Source: Caulobacter sp. 73W (lineage in GTDB: Bacteria > Pseudomonadota > Alphaproteobacteria > Caulobacterales > Caulobacteraceae). From it: a DNA stretch of 64,000 bases. The stretch spans positions 3,584,501 through 3,648,500 of the forward strand of contig NZ_CP158375.1 of assembly GCF_041021955.1 (NCBI RefSeq), written 5' to 3'. Positions 35,941 to 45,237 of the stretch are shown here, piece by piece. Both the position numbers and the translations under genes were made by a program. A model generated the notes under the pieces. It was not told the DNA's origin. It searched no databases and saw only the letters and a list, made by a program, of their open reading frames with translations. Position 1 is the stretch's first letter; every line of letters begins with the position of its first letter.

Positions 35941-37372
35941 GATCAAGCGTCGACGTCCTGTCCCCTTCGAACTCGGCCCCGTGCATTTCATCGGCATCGG
36001 CGGCATCGGCATGAGCGGCATCGCCGAGATCATGCTGCGTATCGGCTATACGGTTCAGGGATCGGACGCGAAAGCCAGCGCCAATACCGAGCGCCTGGCT
36101 CAGCTGGGCGCCAAGATCTTCATCGGCCATGACGCCGCCCACGTGGAGGGGGCCTCGGCCGTGGTCTATTCCACTGCTGTGAAGCCGGACAATCCGGAGA
36201 TGGTCGCCGGCCGCAACGCGCGTCTGCCGCTGGTCCGCCGCGCCGAGATGCTGGCTGAACTGATGCGCCTGCAGTTCTCCGTCGGGGTTGCGGGCACGCA
36301 CGGCAAGACCACCACCACCTCCATGGTCGCCGCCCTGCTGGACGCCGGCGGGCTGGATCCGACGGTGGTCAACGGCGGGATCATCAACGCCTATGGCACC
36401 AACGCCAAGGTGGGCGAGGGCGACTGGATCGTCGTCGAGGCGGACGAGAGCGACGGCAGCTTCCTGCGCCTGAAGTCGACCGTCGGCATCATCACCAACA
36501 TCGACGCCGAGCACCTGGATCACTGGGGCGACTTCGAAGCCGTGAAGAAGGGCTTCCAGGACTTCGTCGAGAACATTCCCTTCTACGGCTTCTGCGCGGT
36601 CTGCACCGACCACCCGGAAGTTCAGGCCCTGACCTCACGGATCGAGAACCGCCGCCTGGTGACCTACGGGACCAACCCGCAGGCCGAGGTCCGCGTCCAG
36701 AACATCACCATGGGCCCGGACGGCGCCGGGTTCGACGTGATCATCTCGCCCCTGAACGGCGAGGAGCTTCGCTATGAAGGCCTGCACCTGCCCATGGCCG
36801 GTCTGCACAACGTCCTGAACGCCACCGCCGCCATCGCCGTGGCGCGCGAACTGGGCGTGGATGCGGAAGCGATCCGCAAGGGCCTGGCCGGCTTCGGCGG
36901 GGTGAAGCGCCGCTTCACCACCGTGGGCGTCGCCAACGGCGTTCGCGTCATCGACGACTATGGCCACCACCCGGTGGAGATCGCCAACGTCCTGAAGGCC
37001 GCCCGGGCGGTGACCGAGGGCCGGGTGATCGCCGTGGTGCAGCCCCACCGCTACACCCGCCTGCGCGACCTGATGGCGGAGTTCAGCTCCTGCTTCAATG
37101 ACGCCGACGTGGTGATCGTGGCCGACGTCTATACGGCCGGCAAGTCGCCGATCGAGGGCGTTGACCGCGACGGCTTGGTGGAAGGCCTGCGTCGCTTCGG
37201 CCATCGCCGCGCCATTCCGCTGGAAAGCCCGGCGGCCCTGGCCGGCATCGTGGCGGAAGAGGCCAAGGCGGGCGATCTGGTGGTCTTGCTCGGCGCCGGC
37301 GACATCACCAGCTGGGCCTACGCCCTGCCGGCCCTGCTCGAGGCGCTTGCTCAGCAAGAGGGGGCTCAGTGA
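35939..37372 (+). CDS. murC: UDP-N-acetylmuramate:L-alanine ligase MurC
   Basis: MurC adds the first stem-peptide residue to UDP-MurNAc. The 477-residue enzyme starts with the UDP-binding [17 protein letters not shown], has the ATP loop [35 protein letters not shown] and the C-terminal [10 protein letters not shown]. The ATG at 35939 gives the conserved N-terminus [14 protein letters not shown], yet no ribosome binding site precedes it and the upstream DNA is the 5' end of the opposite-strand gene. Its stop overlaps murB (GTGA). Confidence 0.95.
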   Translation: MIKRRRPVPFELGPVHFIGIGGIGMSGIAEIMLRIGYTVQGSDAKASANTERLAQLGAKIFIGHDAAHVEGASAVVYSTAVKPDNPEMVAGRNARLPLVRRAEMLAELMRLQFSVGVAGTHGKTTTTSMVAALLDAGGLDPTVVNGGIINAYGTNAKVGEGDWIVVEADESDGSFLRLKSTVGIITNIDAEHLDHWGDFEAVKKGFQDFVENIPFYGFCAVCTDHPEVQALTSRIENRRLVTYGTNPQAEVRVQNITMGPDGAGFDVIISPLNGEELRYEGLHLPMAGLHNVLNATAAIAVARELGVDAEAIRKGLAGFGGVKRRFTTVGVANGVRVIDDYGHHPVEIANVLKAARAVTEGRVIAVVQPHRYTRLRDLMAEFSSCFNDADVVIVADVYTAGKSPIEGVDRDGLVEGLRRFGHRRAIPLESPAALAGIVAEEAKAGDLVVLLGAGDITSWAYALPALLEALAQQEGAQ

Positions 37373-38274
37373 GCTGGCGCGACGCTCTTCCGGCGGTTCG
37401 CGGCAAGCTGCTGCGTGACGAGGCCCTGGCGCCGTTCACCTGGTTCCGTGTCGGCGGGCCGGCGGAGCTGATCTTCCTGCCCGAGGACGAGGATGATCTG
37501 GCCGATTTCCTCCGCGGCCTCGATCCCGCCGTGCCGGTCACGCCGATCGGCGTCGGCTCCAACACCCTGGTCCGCGACGGCGGGGTGGAGGGGGTGGTGA
37601 TCCGCCTGGGCGGCAAGCCTTTCGCCAAGGTCGAGGCGCGCGGGAACAGCCGCATCTTCTCCGGCTCGGCCGTGCCGGACGCGATCCTGGCGCGCGAGGC
37701 CGCCAAGGCGGGGATCGCGGGGCTGGAGTTCTATCGCGGCGTGCCGGGCTCCATCGGCGGCGCCCTGATGATGAACGCCGGCTGCTACGGCTCCGAGACC
37801 AAGGACGTGCTGGTCGAGGCCTATGCGGTGACCCGTTCGGGCGAACGCGTGACCCTGTCCAACGCCGACCTCGGCTACACCTATCGCAAGTCCGCCCGCG
37901 CGGCGGCCGGCGACCTGATCTTCACTGGCGCCCTGTTCGAAGGGACCGCCGATGAACCCGCCGCCATCCAGGCGCGGATGGAGGAGATCACGGCTCGGCG
38001 TGAAACCACCCAGCCGATCCGCGAGAAGACCGGCGGCTCCACCTTCAAGAACCCGCCGGGGCATTCGTCCTGGAAGCTGGTCGACGAGGCGGGCTGGCGC
38101 GGCAAGCCGTTCGGCGGGGCGATGTTCTCGCCGCTGCACTCCAACTTCCTGATCAATACGGGCGAGGCGACGGCGGCCGACCTGGAAGGGCTGGGCGAGG
38201 CGGTGCGCGCCGACGTGAAGGCCAAGACCGGCGTCGAGCTGGAATGGGAGATCAAGCGGATCGGCAAGGCCTAA
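37369..38274 (+). CDS. murB: UDP-N-acetylenolpyruvoylglucosamine reductase MurB
   Basis: MurB is an FAD enzyme that reduces enolpyruvyl-UDP-GlcNAc to UDP-MurNAc with NADPH. The 301 residues show [50 protein letters not shown] (FAD site) and [23 protein letters not shown] with the catalytic Ser region. It lacks the extra C-terminal segment of type I enzymes, so it is type II. The GTG start overlaps the murC stop. Confidence 0.96.
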   Translation: MSWRDALPAVRGKLLRDEALAPFTWFRVGGPAELIFLPEDEDDLADFLRGLDPAVPVTPIGVGSNTLVRDGGVEGVVIRLGGKPFAKVEARGNSRIFSGSAVPDAILAREAAKAGIAGLEFYRGVPGSIGGALMMNAGCYGSETKDVLVEAYAVTRSGERVTLSNADLGYTYRKSARAAAGDLIFTGALFEGTADEPAAIQARMEEITARRETTQPIREKTGGSTFKNPPGHSSWKLVDEAGWRGKPFGGAMFSPLHSNFLINTGEATAADLEGLGEAVRADVKAKTGVELEWEIKRIGKA

Positions 38275-38345
38275 CAGCCTGCTGACGGTTTACGACTCCA
38301 GCGGTTGGTATAGCTTCGCCGCTTCCATCTGTTGGGGTTGAGTCC

Positions 38346-39728
38346 ATGATCCGCAAACTGCTCCTCGCCGCCGCTTCGACGGCGCTTCTCTCCACGGGCG
38401 CCTACGCCCAGGACATCGCCACGGCCGAGGCCCTGCGCGACAAGGCGCTGAAGAGCGACCTGGCCTGGGAGATCACCGAGGAGCTGACCGACATGGGCCC
38501 GCGCCTGGTCGGCTCGCCGGCCATGGAGCGCGCCAAGGACTGGGGCGTGGCCAAGCTGAAGGCCATGGGCTTCACCAACGTGGTCGCCGAAGAGTTCGCC
38601 AAGCCGTCCTGGACGCGGGGCGAAGAATGGGCCGAGATCACCGGGCCCTATCCGCAAAAGCTGTCGATCGTCGGCTTGGGCCGCACCATCTCGACCCCGG
38701 CCGCCGGGATCGAGGCCGAGGTCGTCCTGTTCAAGACCTATAACGAGCTGCTGGCCGCGCCGGCCGGCTCGCTGAAGGGCAAGATCGCCTTCGTCAACGA
38801 GCCGATGACCCGCGCCCAGAACGGCGCCGGCTACGGCCCGGCCGGCGCGCCGCGCCGCGGCGGTCCGGCGGAAGCCGCCAAGCGCGGGGCGCTGGCCCTG
38901 CTGATCCGTTCGGTGTCGACCTCGACATCCACGGTGCCGCACACGGGCACGACCGCTCACGGAACCGACGCGCCGAACGTGCCGGCTGCGGCCCTGGGCG
39001 TGCCGGACGCCGATCTGCTGCAGCGCCTGGCCCTGAAGGGCCCGGTGAAGGTGAAGCTGAAGCTCGCCAGCACCACCGACGCCAAGGACGTGGCCTGGAA
39101 CATCGCCGGCGAGATCCGCGGCTCCGAGAAGCCGGACGAGGTCATCGTCATCGGCGGTCACATCGACAGCTGGGACGTTGGCACCGGGGCCCTGGACGAC
39201 GCCACGGGCGTGGCCATCACCACGGCGGCGGCCAAGCTGATCGCCGAGCTGCCCAAGCGCCCCAAGCGCACCATCCGCGTCGTCATGTGGGGTTCGGAAG
39301 AAAGCGGCGGCTCGTCCGACGCCTATCTGGCCGCGCACCAGAACGAGCTGTCGAAGATCGTCCTGGCTGGCGAGAGCGACACCGGCGCCGACCGCATCTA
39401 CGCCCTGGCCCTGCCCAAGGGCTCGGCGGAGCATCCGGCGATGAAGGAAGCCTCGCGCATCATGACGTCGCTGAAGATCTACACCGACCGCGCGCCGGCG
39501 GCGGGCGGCGGCGCCGACATCTCCGGCATCGAGCGGGCGGGCGTGCCGGTGATCAACCTGCACCAGGACGCCAGCCGCTATTTCGACTTCCACCACACGG
39601 CGGACGACACCCTGGACAAGGTCGATCCCGCGCAGCTGGCGCAGAACGTCGCCGCCTGGGCGAGCTTCATCTATCTGGTGGCAGACAGCGACATCGACTT
39701 CCGCGCCCTGGGCGCGGCGGCGAAGTAA
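38346..39728 (+). CDS. Secreted M28-family zinc peptidase with PA-domain insert
   Basis: A 460-residue exported aminopeptidase or carboxypeptidase resembling carboxypeptidase Q. A signal peptide (cleavage after AYA near residue 21) precedes a protease-associated region (about 100-240) and the M28 catalytic domain. Zinc-site residues are visible in GGHIDSWD, ALDDATG, GSEESGG, ESDTGAD and FDFHHTADD. It lies between murB and ddl, on the same strand, 71 bases after murB. A role in periplasmic peptide turnover is an inference from export and position. Confidence 0.88.
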   Translation: MIRKLLLAAASTALLSTGAYAQDIATAEALRDKALKSDLAWEITEELTDMGPRLVGSPAMERAKDWGVAKLKAMGFTNVVAEEFAKPSWTRGEEWAEITGPYPQKLSIVGLGRTISTPAAGIEAEVVLFKTYNELLAAPAGSLKGKIAFVNEPMTRAQNGAGYGPAGAPRRGGPAEAAKRGALALLIRSVSTSTSTVPHTGTTAHGTDAPNVPAAALGVPDADLLQRLALKGPVKVKLKLASTTDAKDVAWNIAGEIRGSEKPDEVIVIGGHIDSWDVGTGALDDATGVAITTAAAKLIAELPKRPKRTIRVVMWGSEESGGSSDAYLAAHQNELSKIVLAGESDTGADRIYALALPKGSAEHPAMKEASRIMTSLKIYTDRAPAAGGGADISGIERAGVPVINLHQDASRYFDFHHTADDTLDKVDPAQLAQNVAAWASFIYLVADSDIDFRALGAAAK

Positions 39729-39733
39729 GCGTT

Positions 39734-39982
39734 CTAGACGCGAACGTTGACGAGAGAACCGGGGGCGGTCTGGGCGGGAGCCTGGGCCGCCTTCGGCGTT
39801 TGAGCGCCGGCCAGCGCGCCGCCGAAAGTCACGGCGGGCGAGGCGGAGCCGCCGTTCACCGATTGCATGACGGACAGGGTCGCGGACTCGGGACGGGGCG
39901 CGCGCACGGCCTCGACGGGCCGGATTTCCCGGAAGCCGCCGTAGTGCTGAATGCCGCCAACGATGCGATTCACCGCGTCCAT
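39734..39982 (-). CDS. Hypothetical 82-residue protein
   Basis: I do not recognise this frame. It starts with ATG at 39982 (MDAVNRIVGGIQHYGGF), has no signal peptide or membrane span, and the second half is Ala/Pro/Gly-rich (AGAQTPKAAQAPAQTAPG). It is opposite to its neighbours, its stop is 5 bases from the stop of the M28 gene, and it diverges from ddl with 80 bases between the starts. No convincing ribosome site is seen. It may be real, because nothing else explains the gap, but support is thin. Confidence 0.45.
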   Translation of the reverse strand: MDAVNRIVGGIQHYGGFREIRPVEAVRAPRPESATLSVMQSVNGGSASPAVTFGGALAGAQTPKAAQAPAQTAPGSLVNVRV

Positions 39983-40062
39983 GAGGCCACAAATAAGCCA
40001 GGTGGGCTTAACAGGGAGTTGAGAGTCGTCCAGAACCGCCGTGCAACTTCAAAGGCTTGTCC

Positions 40063-41022
40063 ATGACTCTCCCGCTCACTGGAAAACACGTCGCCGTCCT
40101 GCTGGGCGGTCCCTCGTCTGAGCGGGAAGTGAGCCTGGTTTCCGGCCGTGAATGCGCCGATGCGCTGGAGCGTCTGGGCGCCAAGGTCAGCCGCGTCGAC
40201 GCCGGCCGTGATCTGGCCGCCGTGCTGGAGCGCCTGAAGCCGGACGTGGTGTTCAACGCCCTGCATGGCGAGTGGGGCGAGGACGGCTGCGTCCAGGGCA
40301 TCCTGGAGACCTATGGCGCGCCCTATACCCATTCCGGCGTGCTGCCGTCGGCCCTGGCCATGGACAAGGCCAAGGCCAAGGCGGTGCTGGCCGCGGCCGG
40401 CGTCGTGGTGCCGGGTGGCGGCCTGTTCAATCGTCACGAGGTGGCGCGCGATCACGTCATGGCGCCGCCCTATGTGGTGAAGCCGAACGCCGAGGGCTCC
40501 TCGGTAGGCGTCTATCTGGTGTTCGAAGGCGCCAACAGCCCGCCGCAGCAACTGGCCGATCCCGCCTGGACCTATGGCGAAGAGGTGATGGTCGAGCCCT
40601 ATATCGCCGGCAAGGAGCTGGCCGTGGCGGTCATGGGCCATGTGGACGGACCCAAGGCGCTGGCGGTCACCGACATCGTCTCCAGCACCGGCTTTTACGA
40701 TTACGACGCCAAGTATTCCGAAGGCGGGTCGGTCCACGTCCTGCCGGCGCCGATCTCGGAAGACGCCCGTGACCGCGCCATGCGGATGGCGGAGCGGGCG
40801 CACGTCGCTCTTGGTTGCCGAGGCGTTACCCGAAGCGACTTTCGTTATGACGACATTAACGATCTTCTGGTCCTTTTGGAGGTCAACACCCAACCCGGCA
40901 TGACACCGACCTCGCTCGCTCCAGAGCAGGCGGCGCATGAGGGAATCGGGTTCGACCAGTTGGTGCTTTGGATCACGGAGGACGCGTATGCCCGCGGCGC
41001 AGCGGGGGGCTCGGCAAAATAA
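40063..41022 (+). CDS. ddl: D-alanine--D-alanine ligase
   Basis: Ddl makes the D-Ala-D-Ala dipeptide used by MurF. The 319-residue ATP-grasp enzyme shows [38 protein letters not shown] and the metal-binding [12 protein letters not shown] near the C-terminus. The ATG at 40063 has AAAGG upstream. The last 35 bases overlap ftsQ. Codons in the last 200 bases are less GC-rich than the rest, which fits the ftsQA promoter signal embedded there. Confidence 0.96.
   Translation: MTLPLTGKHVAVLLGGPSSEREVSLVSGRECADALERLGAKVSRVDAGRDLAAVLERLKPDVVFNALHGEWGEDGCVQGILETYGAPYTHSGVLPSALAMDKAKAKAVLAAAGVVVPGGGLFNRHEVARDHVMAPPYVVKPNAEGSSVGVYLVFEGANSPPQQLADPAWTYGEEVMVEPYIAGKELAVAVMGHVDGPKALAVTDIVSSTGFYDYDAKYSEGGSVHVLPAPISEDARDRAMRMAERAHVALGCRGVTRSDFRYDDINDLLVLLEVNTQPGMTPTSLAPEQAAHEGIGFDQLVLWITEDAYARGAAGGSAK
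40845..40860 (+). promoter_or_regulatory. Near-consensus CtrA box inside ddl, upstream of ftsQ
   Basis: TTAT (40845-40848), 7 bases, TTAAC (40856-40860): one mismatch to TTAA-N7-TTAAC. It lies 128 bases before the ftsQ ATG, within the ddl coding sequence. In Caulobacter ftsQA is transcribed from a CtrA-dependent promoter. A GAATC (CcrM) site is at 40943-40947. Confidence 0.6.
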
Positions 41023-41887
41023 TGAAGCCAAGCCTCGGGTCAGAAAGCCCGCTAGTCCGGTAAACACGCGCGCGGCGAAGAAGCCTGCGCCGGGGGCGGC
41101 TCCCGCACGTCCGTCTCTTTCTCCCAAGATCCTGCTGGCCGCCGGCGGCGCCGTGCTGCTGCTGGGCGTCGTGGTCATGCTGGCCACGGGCGACCGCGCC
41201 CAGCGCATCGCCGAGGGCGTCTCCACCGGGGTCGACAATCGCTTCGCCGCCATGGGTTTCCGGCTGAAGGCCGTCCATGTGCAGGGCGCGTCGGCCATGG
41301 CGTCGCCCGACATCCTGCGGGCCTCGGGGCTCTACAGGGATCAGCCGCTGCTGGGCCTGGACCTGGAGCAGGTCCGCCAGCGCGTGCAGTCGGTGGGCTG
41401 GGTCAAGGAAGTGAAGGTCGTTCGCCTTCTGCCGGACACCCTCGTCCTGGCCGTCAAGGAACGTCGTCCCACCGCGGTCTGGCAGCACGCCGGCCGCACC
41501 GTGGTCATCGACGGGGAGGGCGGTGCGATCACCGAGGCTGATCCAGGCCGCTTCCCGCAGTTGCCGCTGATCGTCGGCGCCGGCGCGGACATCGCCGCCC
41601 CGGCCATCCTGCCGGCGGTGGCGCAGCGTCAGCGGCTCACCGACCGCCTGGAGGCCATGGTCCGTGTGGACCAGCGCCGCTGGGACCTTCGCCTGAAGGA
41701 CGGCTCGCTCGTCCAACTTCCGGCGATCGACGAGGAATCCGCCCTGATTCAGCTCGACCAGCTGGATCAGCGGCAAAGAATTTTGGACCTCGGGTTCGCG
41801 CGCATCGATCTGCGTGATCCCGAAATGATTGCGGTGCGTCCGAAGGATGCTCCGGCTGTCGGCCAAATGGTGGCCGGTGGCGCTTAG
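40988..41887 (+). CDS. ftsQ: Cell division protein FtsQ
   Basis: FtsQ links the cytoplasmic and periplasmic parts of the divisome and binds FtsL and FtsB. The 299-residue protein has a basic, Pro/Ala-rich cytoplasmic N-terminus, one span (about residues 48-68), the POTRA domain ([20 protein letters not shown] onward) and the FtsQ beta domain with [18 protein letters not shown]. The ATG at 40988 has GGAGG about 10 bases upstream and lies 35 bases before the ddl stop. Confidence 0.93.
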   Translation: MPAAQRGARQNNEAKPRVRKPASPVNTRAAKKPAPGAAPARPSLSPKILLAAGGAVLLLGVVVMLATGDRAQRIAEGVSTGVDNRFAAMGFRLKAVHVQGASAMASPDILRASGLYRDQPLLGLDLEQVRQRVQSVGWVKEVKVVRLLPDTLVLAVKERRPTAVWQHAGRTVVIDGEGGAITEADPGRFPQLPLIVGAGADIAAPAILPAVAQRQRLTDRLEAMVRVDQRRWDLRLKDGSLVQLPAIDEESALIQLDQLDQRQRILDLGFARIDLRDPEMIAVRPKDAPAVGQMVAGGA

Positions 41888-41915
41888 AAGGCAGAAAGCT
41901 GGGTTGGGGAACTCG

Positions 41916-43241
41916 ATGTCGAGGATTGAAGAAAGGCGAGAGGCCCGGGACGGCCTGAAGGCGGCGCTCCAACGTCAGCCGGTCATCGCCACGGTTGATC
42001 TTGGCGCGTCCAAGGTCAGCTGCTTCATCATGAAGGGTGACGGGATCAAGCGCGAGGAACGCGCTTTGACCACGGCCGGTGTAGGCTATGTGCAGTCGCG
42101 CGGCGTACGCGGCGGCGCGATCGTCAATCTCGACGAGGCGGCCCAGGCGATCGCCCAGGCTGTCGAGCGCGCGGAAACCGTGGCCGGCGTGTCCGTTCAG
42201 GGCGTCACCGTCTCGACCGCCGGCGGCCAGCTGGCCAGCCATCGCGTCCGCGCCCAGGTCTCGCTCGGCGCCCGCCCCATCGGCGACGCGGACCTGTCGC
42301 GCGCCATCGGCTCGGCCCTGTCCCAGGTCAAGCTGCCCGGCCGCAAGCCGATCCACATGCTGCCCATGGCCTGGTCGGTCGATGGCCAGAAGGGCGTGAA
42401 GGATCCTCGCGCCATGTTCGGCCGCGCCCTGGGCCTGGAGCTGCTGGTCGTCTCGATCAACGAGAACGTCTTCCACACCCTCAGCCACTGCATCGAACGC
42501 GCCCACCTGTCCTTCGAGGGCGTGGTCGCCGCGCCCTTCGCCTCGGCCCTGGCGGCCCTGGAAGAAGACGAGATGGACCTCGGCGCCGTGTGCATCGACA
42601 TGGGCGGCGGCTCGACCTCGGTCGCCGTGTTCAATGACGGCGCGCTGGTCCACGTCGACAGTCTGCCCGTCGGCGGCGGCCACGTGACCCAGGACATCGC
42701 CCGCGGCCTGTCGACCTCGCTGGTCGGCGCCGAGCGCATCAAGAACCTGCACGGCTCGGCCATCGCCTCCTCGAACGAGGACCGCGAGATGATCGAGGCC
42801 CCGCCGCGCGGCGATGATCCGGGCGCCGGTCCGGTGGTGGCTCCGCGCTCCATGCTGAAGGGCATCATCGCGCCGCGCGTCGAGGAGACGCTGGAGCTGC
42901 TGCGCGAACGCCTGAAGGCTTCCGGCGCGCCGGTCGAGCCGGGCGCGGGCATCGTCCTGACGGGCGGCGCCAGCCAACTGGCCGGCGTTCGTGAAGTGGC
43001 CGTGCGCGTGTTCGACCGTCCGGTGCGCCTGGGCCGTCCGCGTCGTCTGCCGCACCTGGCGGATGCGGCTTCGGGGCCGGCCTTCTGCGCCTCGGCCGGC
43101 GTGCTGCAACGCGCCGCCTTTGGCCCCCGTGAGGTTGTCTCGGCCAAGCAGCTGATGGGCCAGAAGGTTCGCCGCGAGCCGGTGGACCCGGCGGCCGGCG
43201 CGCTGGCCCGCGCCGCGGCCTGGCTGCGGGACAATCTCTAG
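41916..43241 (+). CDS. ftsA: Cell division protein FtsA
   Basis: FtsA is an actin-like ATPase that tethers FtsZ to the membrane and recruits later divisome proteins. The 441-residue protein shows the phosphate-1 region IATVDLGASKVSCF, the 1C domain, the phosphate-2 CIDMGGGSTSVAVF and the adenosine region IVLTGGASQLAGV. The C-terminal helix ARAAAWLRDNL is the amphipathic membrane-targeting sequence. GGGGA lies 5 bases before the ATG at 41916. A 302-base regulatory gap separates it from ftsZ. Confidence 0.96.
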   Translation: MSRIEERREARDGLKAALQRQPVIATVDLGASKVSCFIMKGDGIKREERALTTAGVGYVQSRGVRGGAIVNLDEAAQAIAQAVERAETVAGVSVQGVTVSTAGGQLASHRVRAQVSLGARPIGDADLSRAIGSALSQVKLPGRKPIHMLPMAWSVDGQKGVKDPRAMFGRALGLELLVVSINENVFHTLSHCIERAHLSFEGVVAAPFASALAALEEDEMDLGAVCIDMGGGSTSVAVFNDGALVHVDSLPVGGGHVTQDIARGLSTSLVGAERIKNLHGSAIASSNEDREMIEAPPRGDDPGAGPVVAPRSMLKGIIAPRVEETLELLRERLKASGAPVEPGAGIVLTGGASQLAGVREVAVRVFDRPVRLGRPRRLPHLADAASGPAFCASAGVLQRAAFGPREVVSAKQLMGQKVRREPVDPAAGALARAAAWLRDNL

Positions 43242-43242
43242 G

Positions 43243-43355
43243 GAATCGGGGAGGGGATTCGCTGGCCCCGGATGGGCGGCGAATCCAACTCGTGGTTAAT
43301 ACGCCGCAGCCTGGTTAACGCCTCGAACTGTCCACAGAGAACCCCGGTCCGACTC
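43243..43355. promoter_or_regulatory. Cluster of four GANTC (CcrM) sites before ftsZ
   Basis: GANTC sites occur at 43243-43247 (GAATC), 43256-43260 (GATTC), 43281-43285 (GAATC) and 43351-43355 (GACTC). By base composition I would expect fewer than one in such a length. In Caulobacter, CcrM methylation of GANTC affects ftsZ transcription. TTAA half-sites are at 43297 and 43313 in the same stretch. No gene is seen in 43242-43543. Confidence 0.6.
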
Positions 43356-43427
43356 GGGATTTCCTTGAGGCAACAAGGAAAATTCGGTTTTCCGCCTCTT
43401 TGACGCCTTCCAACTCAGCGTATGCAG

Positions 43428-43443
43428 TTAACTGCCAATTAAC
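43428..43443 (+). promoter_or_regulatory. Perfect CtrA box in the ftsZ upstream region
   Basis: TTAA (43428-43431), CTGCCAA, TTAAC (43439-43443) is an exact TTAA-N7-TTAAC match, 101 bases before the ftsZ ATG. In Caulobacter CtrA represses ftsZ in swarmer cells. A further TTAAC half-site lies at about 43460. Confidence 0.75.
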
Positions 43444-43543
43444 GATGGTGGTTCAACTGTTAACCGAACCGTCGTCGACGGGCGGGCGAGCGGGGTCGCC
43501 TTAACCCTCGATGACTTCGGCGAAGGACTTGGGGTCCAAAAAG

Positions 43544-45034
43544 ATGGCTATTTCTCTCTCGGCGCCGCGGACGACTGAACTGAAGCCGCGGATCGTCGTC
43601 TTCGGGGTCGGCGGCGCGGGGGGCAACGCCGTCAACAACATGATCGAGGCGGGCCTCGAAGGCGTGGAGTTCGTGGTCGGCAACACCGACGCGCAACAGC
43701 TCCAGTTCGCCAAGACCGACCGCCGCATCCAGCTCGGCGTTCAGGTGACGCAAGGCCTCGGCGCCGGCGCCCATCCTGAAGTCGGCATGAGCGCCGCTGA
43801 AGAGAGCTTCCCGGAGATCGGCGAGCACCTCGACGGCGCCCACATGGTCTTCATCACCGCCGGCATGGGCGGCGGCACCGGCACCGGCGCCGCGCCGATC
43901 ATCGCCAAGGCGGCCCGCGAGCGTGGCATCCTGACCGTCGGCGTGGTGACCAAGCCCTTCCATTTCGAAGGCCGTCACCGCATGCGGCTGGCCGACGCCG
44001 GCATCGCCGAACTGCAACGCTACGTCGACACCCTGATCGTCATTCCGAACCAGAACCTGTTCCGTCTCGCCAACGAGCGGACCACCTTCGCCGAAGCCTT
44101 CGGCATGGCTGACCAGGTCCTGCACTCGGGCGTGCGCTCCATCACCGACCTGATGGTTCTGCCGGGCCTGATCAACCTCGACTTCGCCGACGTCCGCACG
44201 GTCATGACCGAAATGGGCAAGGCGATGATGGGCACTGGCGAGGCGACCGGCGAAGACCGCGCCCTGATGGCCGCCCAGAACGCCATCCAGAATCCGCTGC
44301 TGGACGAAGTCTCGCTGAAGGGCGCCAAGGCCGTGCTGGTCAACGTGACCGGCGGCCTGGACATGACCCTGCTGGAAGTGGACGAGGCGGCCAACGCCAT
44401 CTCCGACCAGGTGGACCCGGAAGCCAACATCATCTTCGGCGCGGCCTTCGATCCGTCGCTGGACGGCGTCATCCGCGTGTCGGTGGTCGCCACCGGCATG
44501 GACGGCGCCTCGATGATCGCCGCCGAGCCGCGCTCCACCCGCACGCTGAACACCGGCGCCGCGCCGCTGATCGTCGAGAAGACCGCGCCGATCGCTGCTC
44601 CCGCCGCTCCGGTCGCCGCCGCGCCCGAGCCGATCGCCGCGCCGGAGCCGACCTATGTCGAGCCGGTCGCCGAGATCGAGCCGGAAATCGCTCAAGCCGA
44701 TCTGTACGCCGCCGAGCCGGTCGCCGAGTACGCGCCCGAACCCGTCGTGCAGCAGCCGGTGGCCCGCATCGTCGATCCGTCGGTGGATGACGTCACCGCG
44801 GAAGAGCCTATGTTCGTGGACAGCCGCTACGCCGACGAGCCTCGCCAGAAGAGCGGCTTCTTCAGCCTGTTCGGCGGTCGTCAGCGTTACGACGCAGCGC
44901 CGCCGCCCGCGCCGGCCCGCGCCGTGGCTGGCGGGGGCTCGGCCCGCCCGATGGCTCAGCCCATCGAGCAGGAACTGAACGAGGAAGGCGAGGACCTCGA
45001 AATCCCGTCGTTCCTGCGCCGTCTGGCGAACTAA
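43544..45034 (+). CDS. ftsZ: Cell division GTPase FtsZ
   Basis: FtsZ polymerises into the ring that places and drives the divisome. The 496-residue protein starts [17 protein letters not shown], the Caulobacter N-terminus, has the tubulin signature GGGTGTG (residues 109-115), a disordered Ala/Pro/Glu-rich linker from about 330 to 480, and the C-terminal peptide [11 protein letters not shown] that binds FtsA and other partners. The ATG at 43544 is chosen by homology; the frame is open to 43511. The stretch VVGNTDAQ has Gly where I recall Ala in Caulobacter. Confidence 0.97.
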   Translation: MAISLSAPRTTELKPRIVVFGVGGAGGNAVNNMIEAGLEGVEFVVGNTDAQQLQFAKTDRRIQLGVQVTQGLGAGAHPEVGMSAAEESFPEIGEHLDGAHMVFITAGMGGGTGTGAAPIIAKAARERGILTVGVVTKPFHFEGRHRMRLADAGIAELQRYVDTLIVIPNQNLFRLANERTTFAEAFGMADQVLHSGVRSITDLMVLPGLINLDFADVRTVMTEMGKAMMGTGEATGEDRALMAAQNAIQNPLLDEVSLKGAKAVLVNVTGGLDMTLLEVDEAANAISDQVDPEANIIFGAAFDPSLDGVIRVSVVATGMDGASMIAAEPRSTRTLNTGAAPLIVEKTAPIAAPAAPVAAAPEPIAAPEPTYVEPVAEIEPEIAQADLYAAEPVAEYAPEPVVQQPVARIVDPSVDDVTAEEPMFVDSRYADEPRQKSGFFSLFGGRQRYDAAPPPAPARAVAGGGSARPMAQPIEQELNEEGEDLEIPSFLRRLAN

Positions 45035-45061
45035 GAAATAAGGCCAAAATCTGGCTTTGAG

Positions 45062-45095
45062 CACGCCCCGCCTAGCGCGGGGCGTGTTTTATTTT
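45062..45095 (+). terminator. Intrinsic terminator after ftsZ
   Basis: CACGCCCCGC (45062-45071), a 5-base loop, GCGGGGCGTG (45077-45086), then TTTTATTTT. It ends the dcw transcript 27 bases after ftsZ, so lpxC needs its own promoter. Confidence 0.9.
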
Positions 45096-45237
45096 CGCCA
45101 TATTTTTCAATGTACTGCACGCGAAACAATCCGAAACAGGACTTGTTTTGCGGTGCAGCAACGCCCCCCTTAAACGAAAGCTGGGGCGTGAAACCGTCTG
45201 CGTCTTTGACGGTTATGTTTGTTTCGAAGGATCGCTC

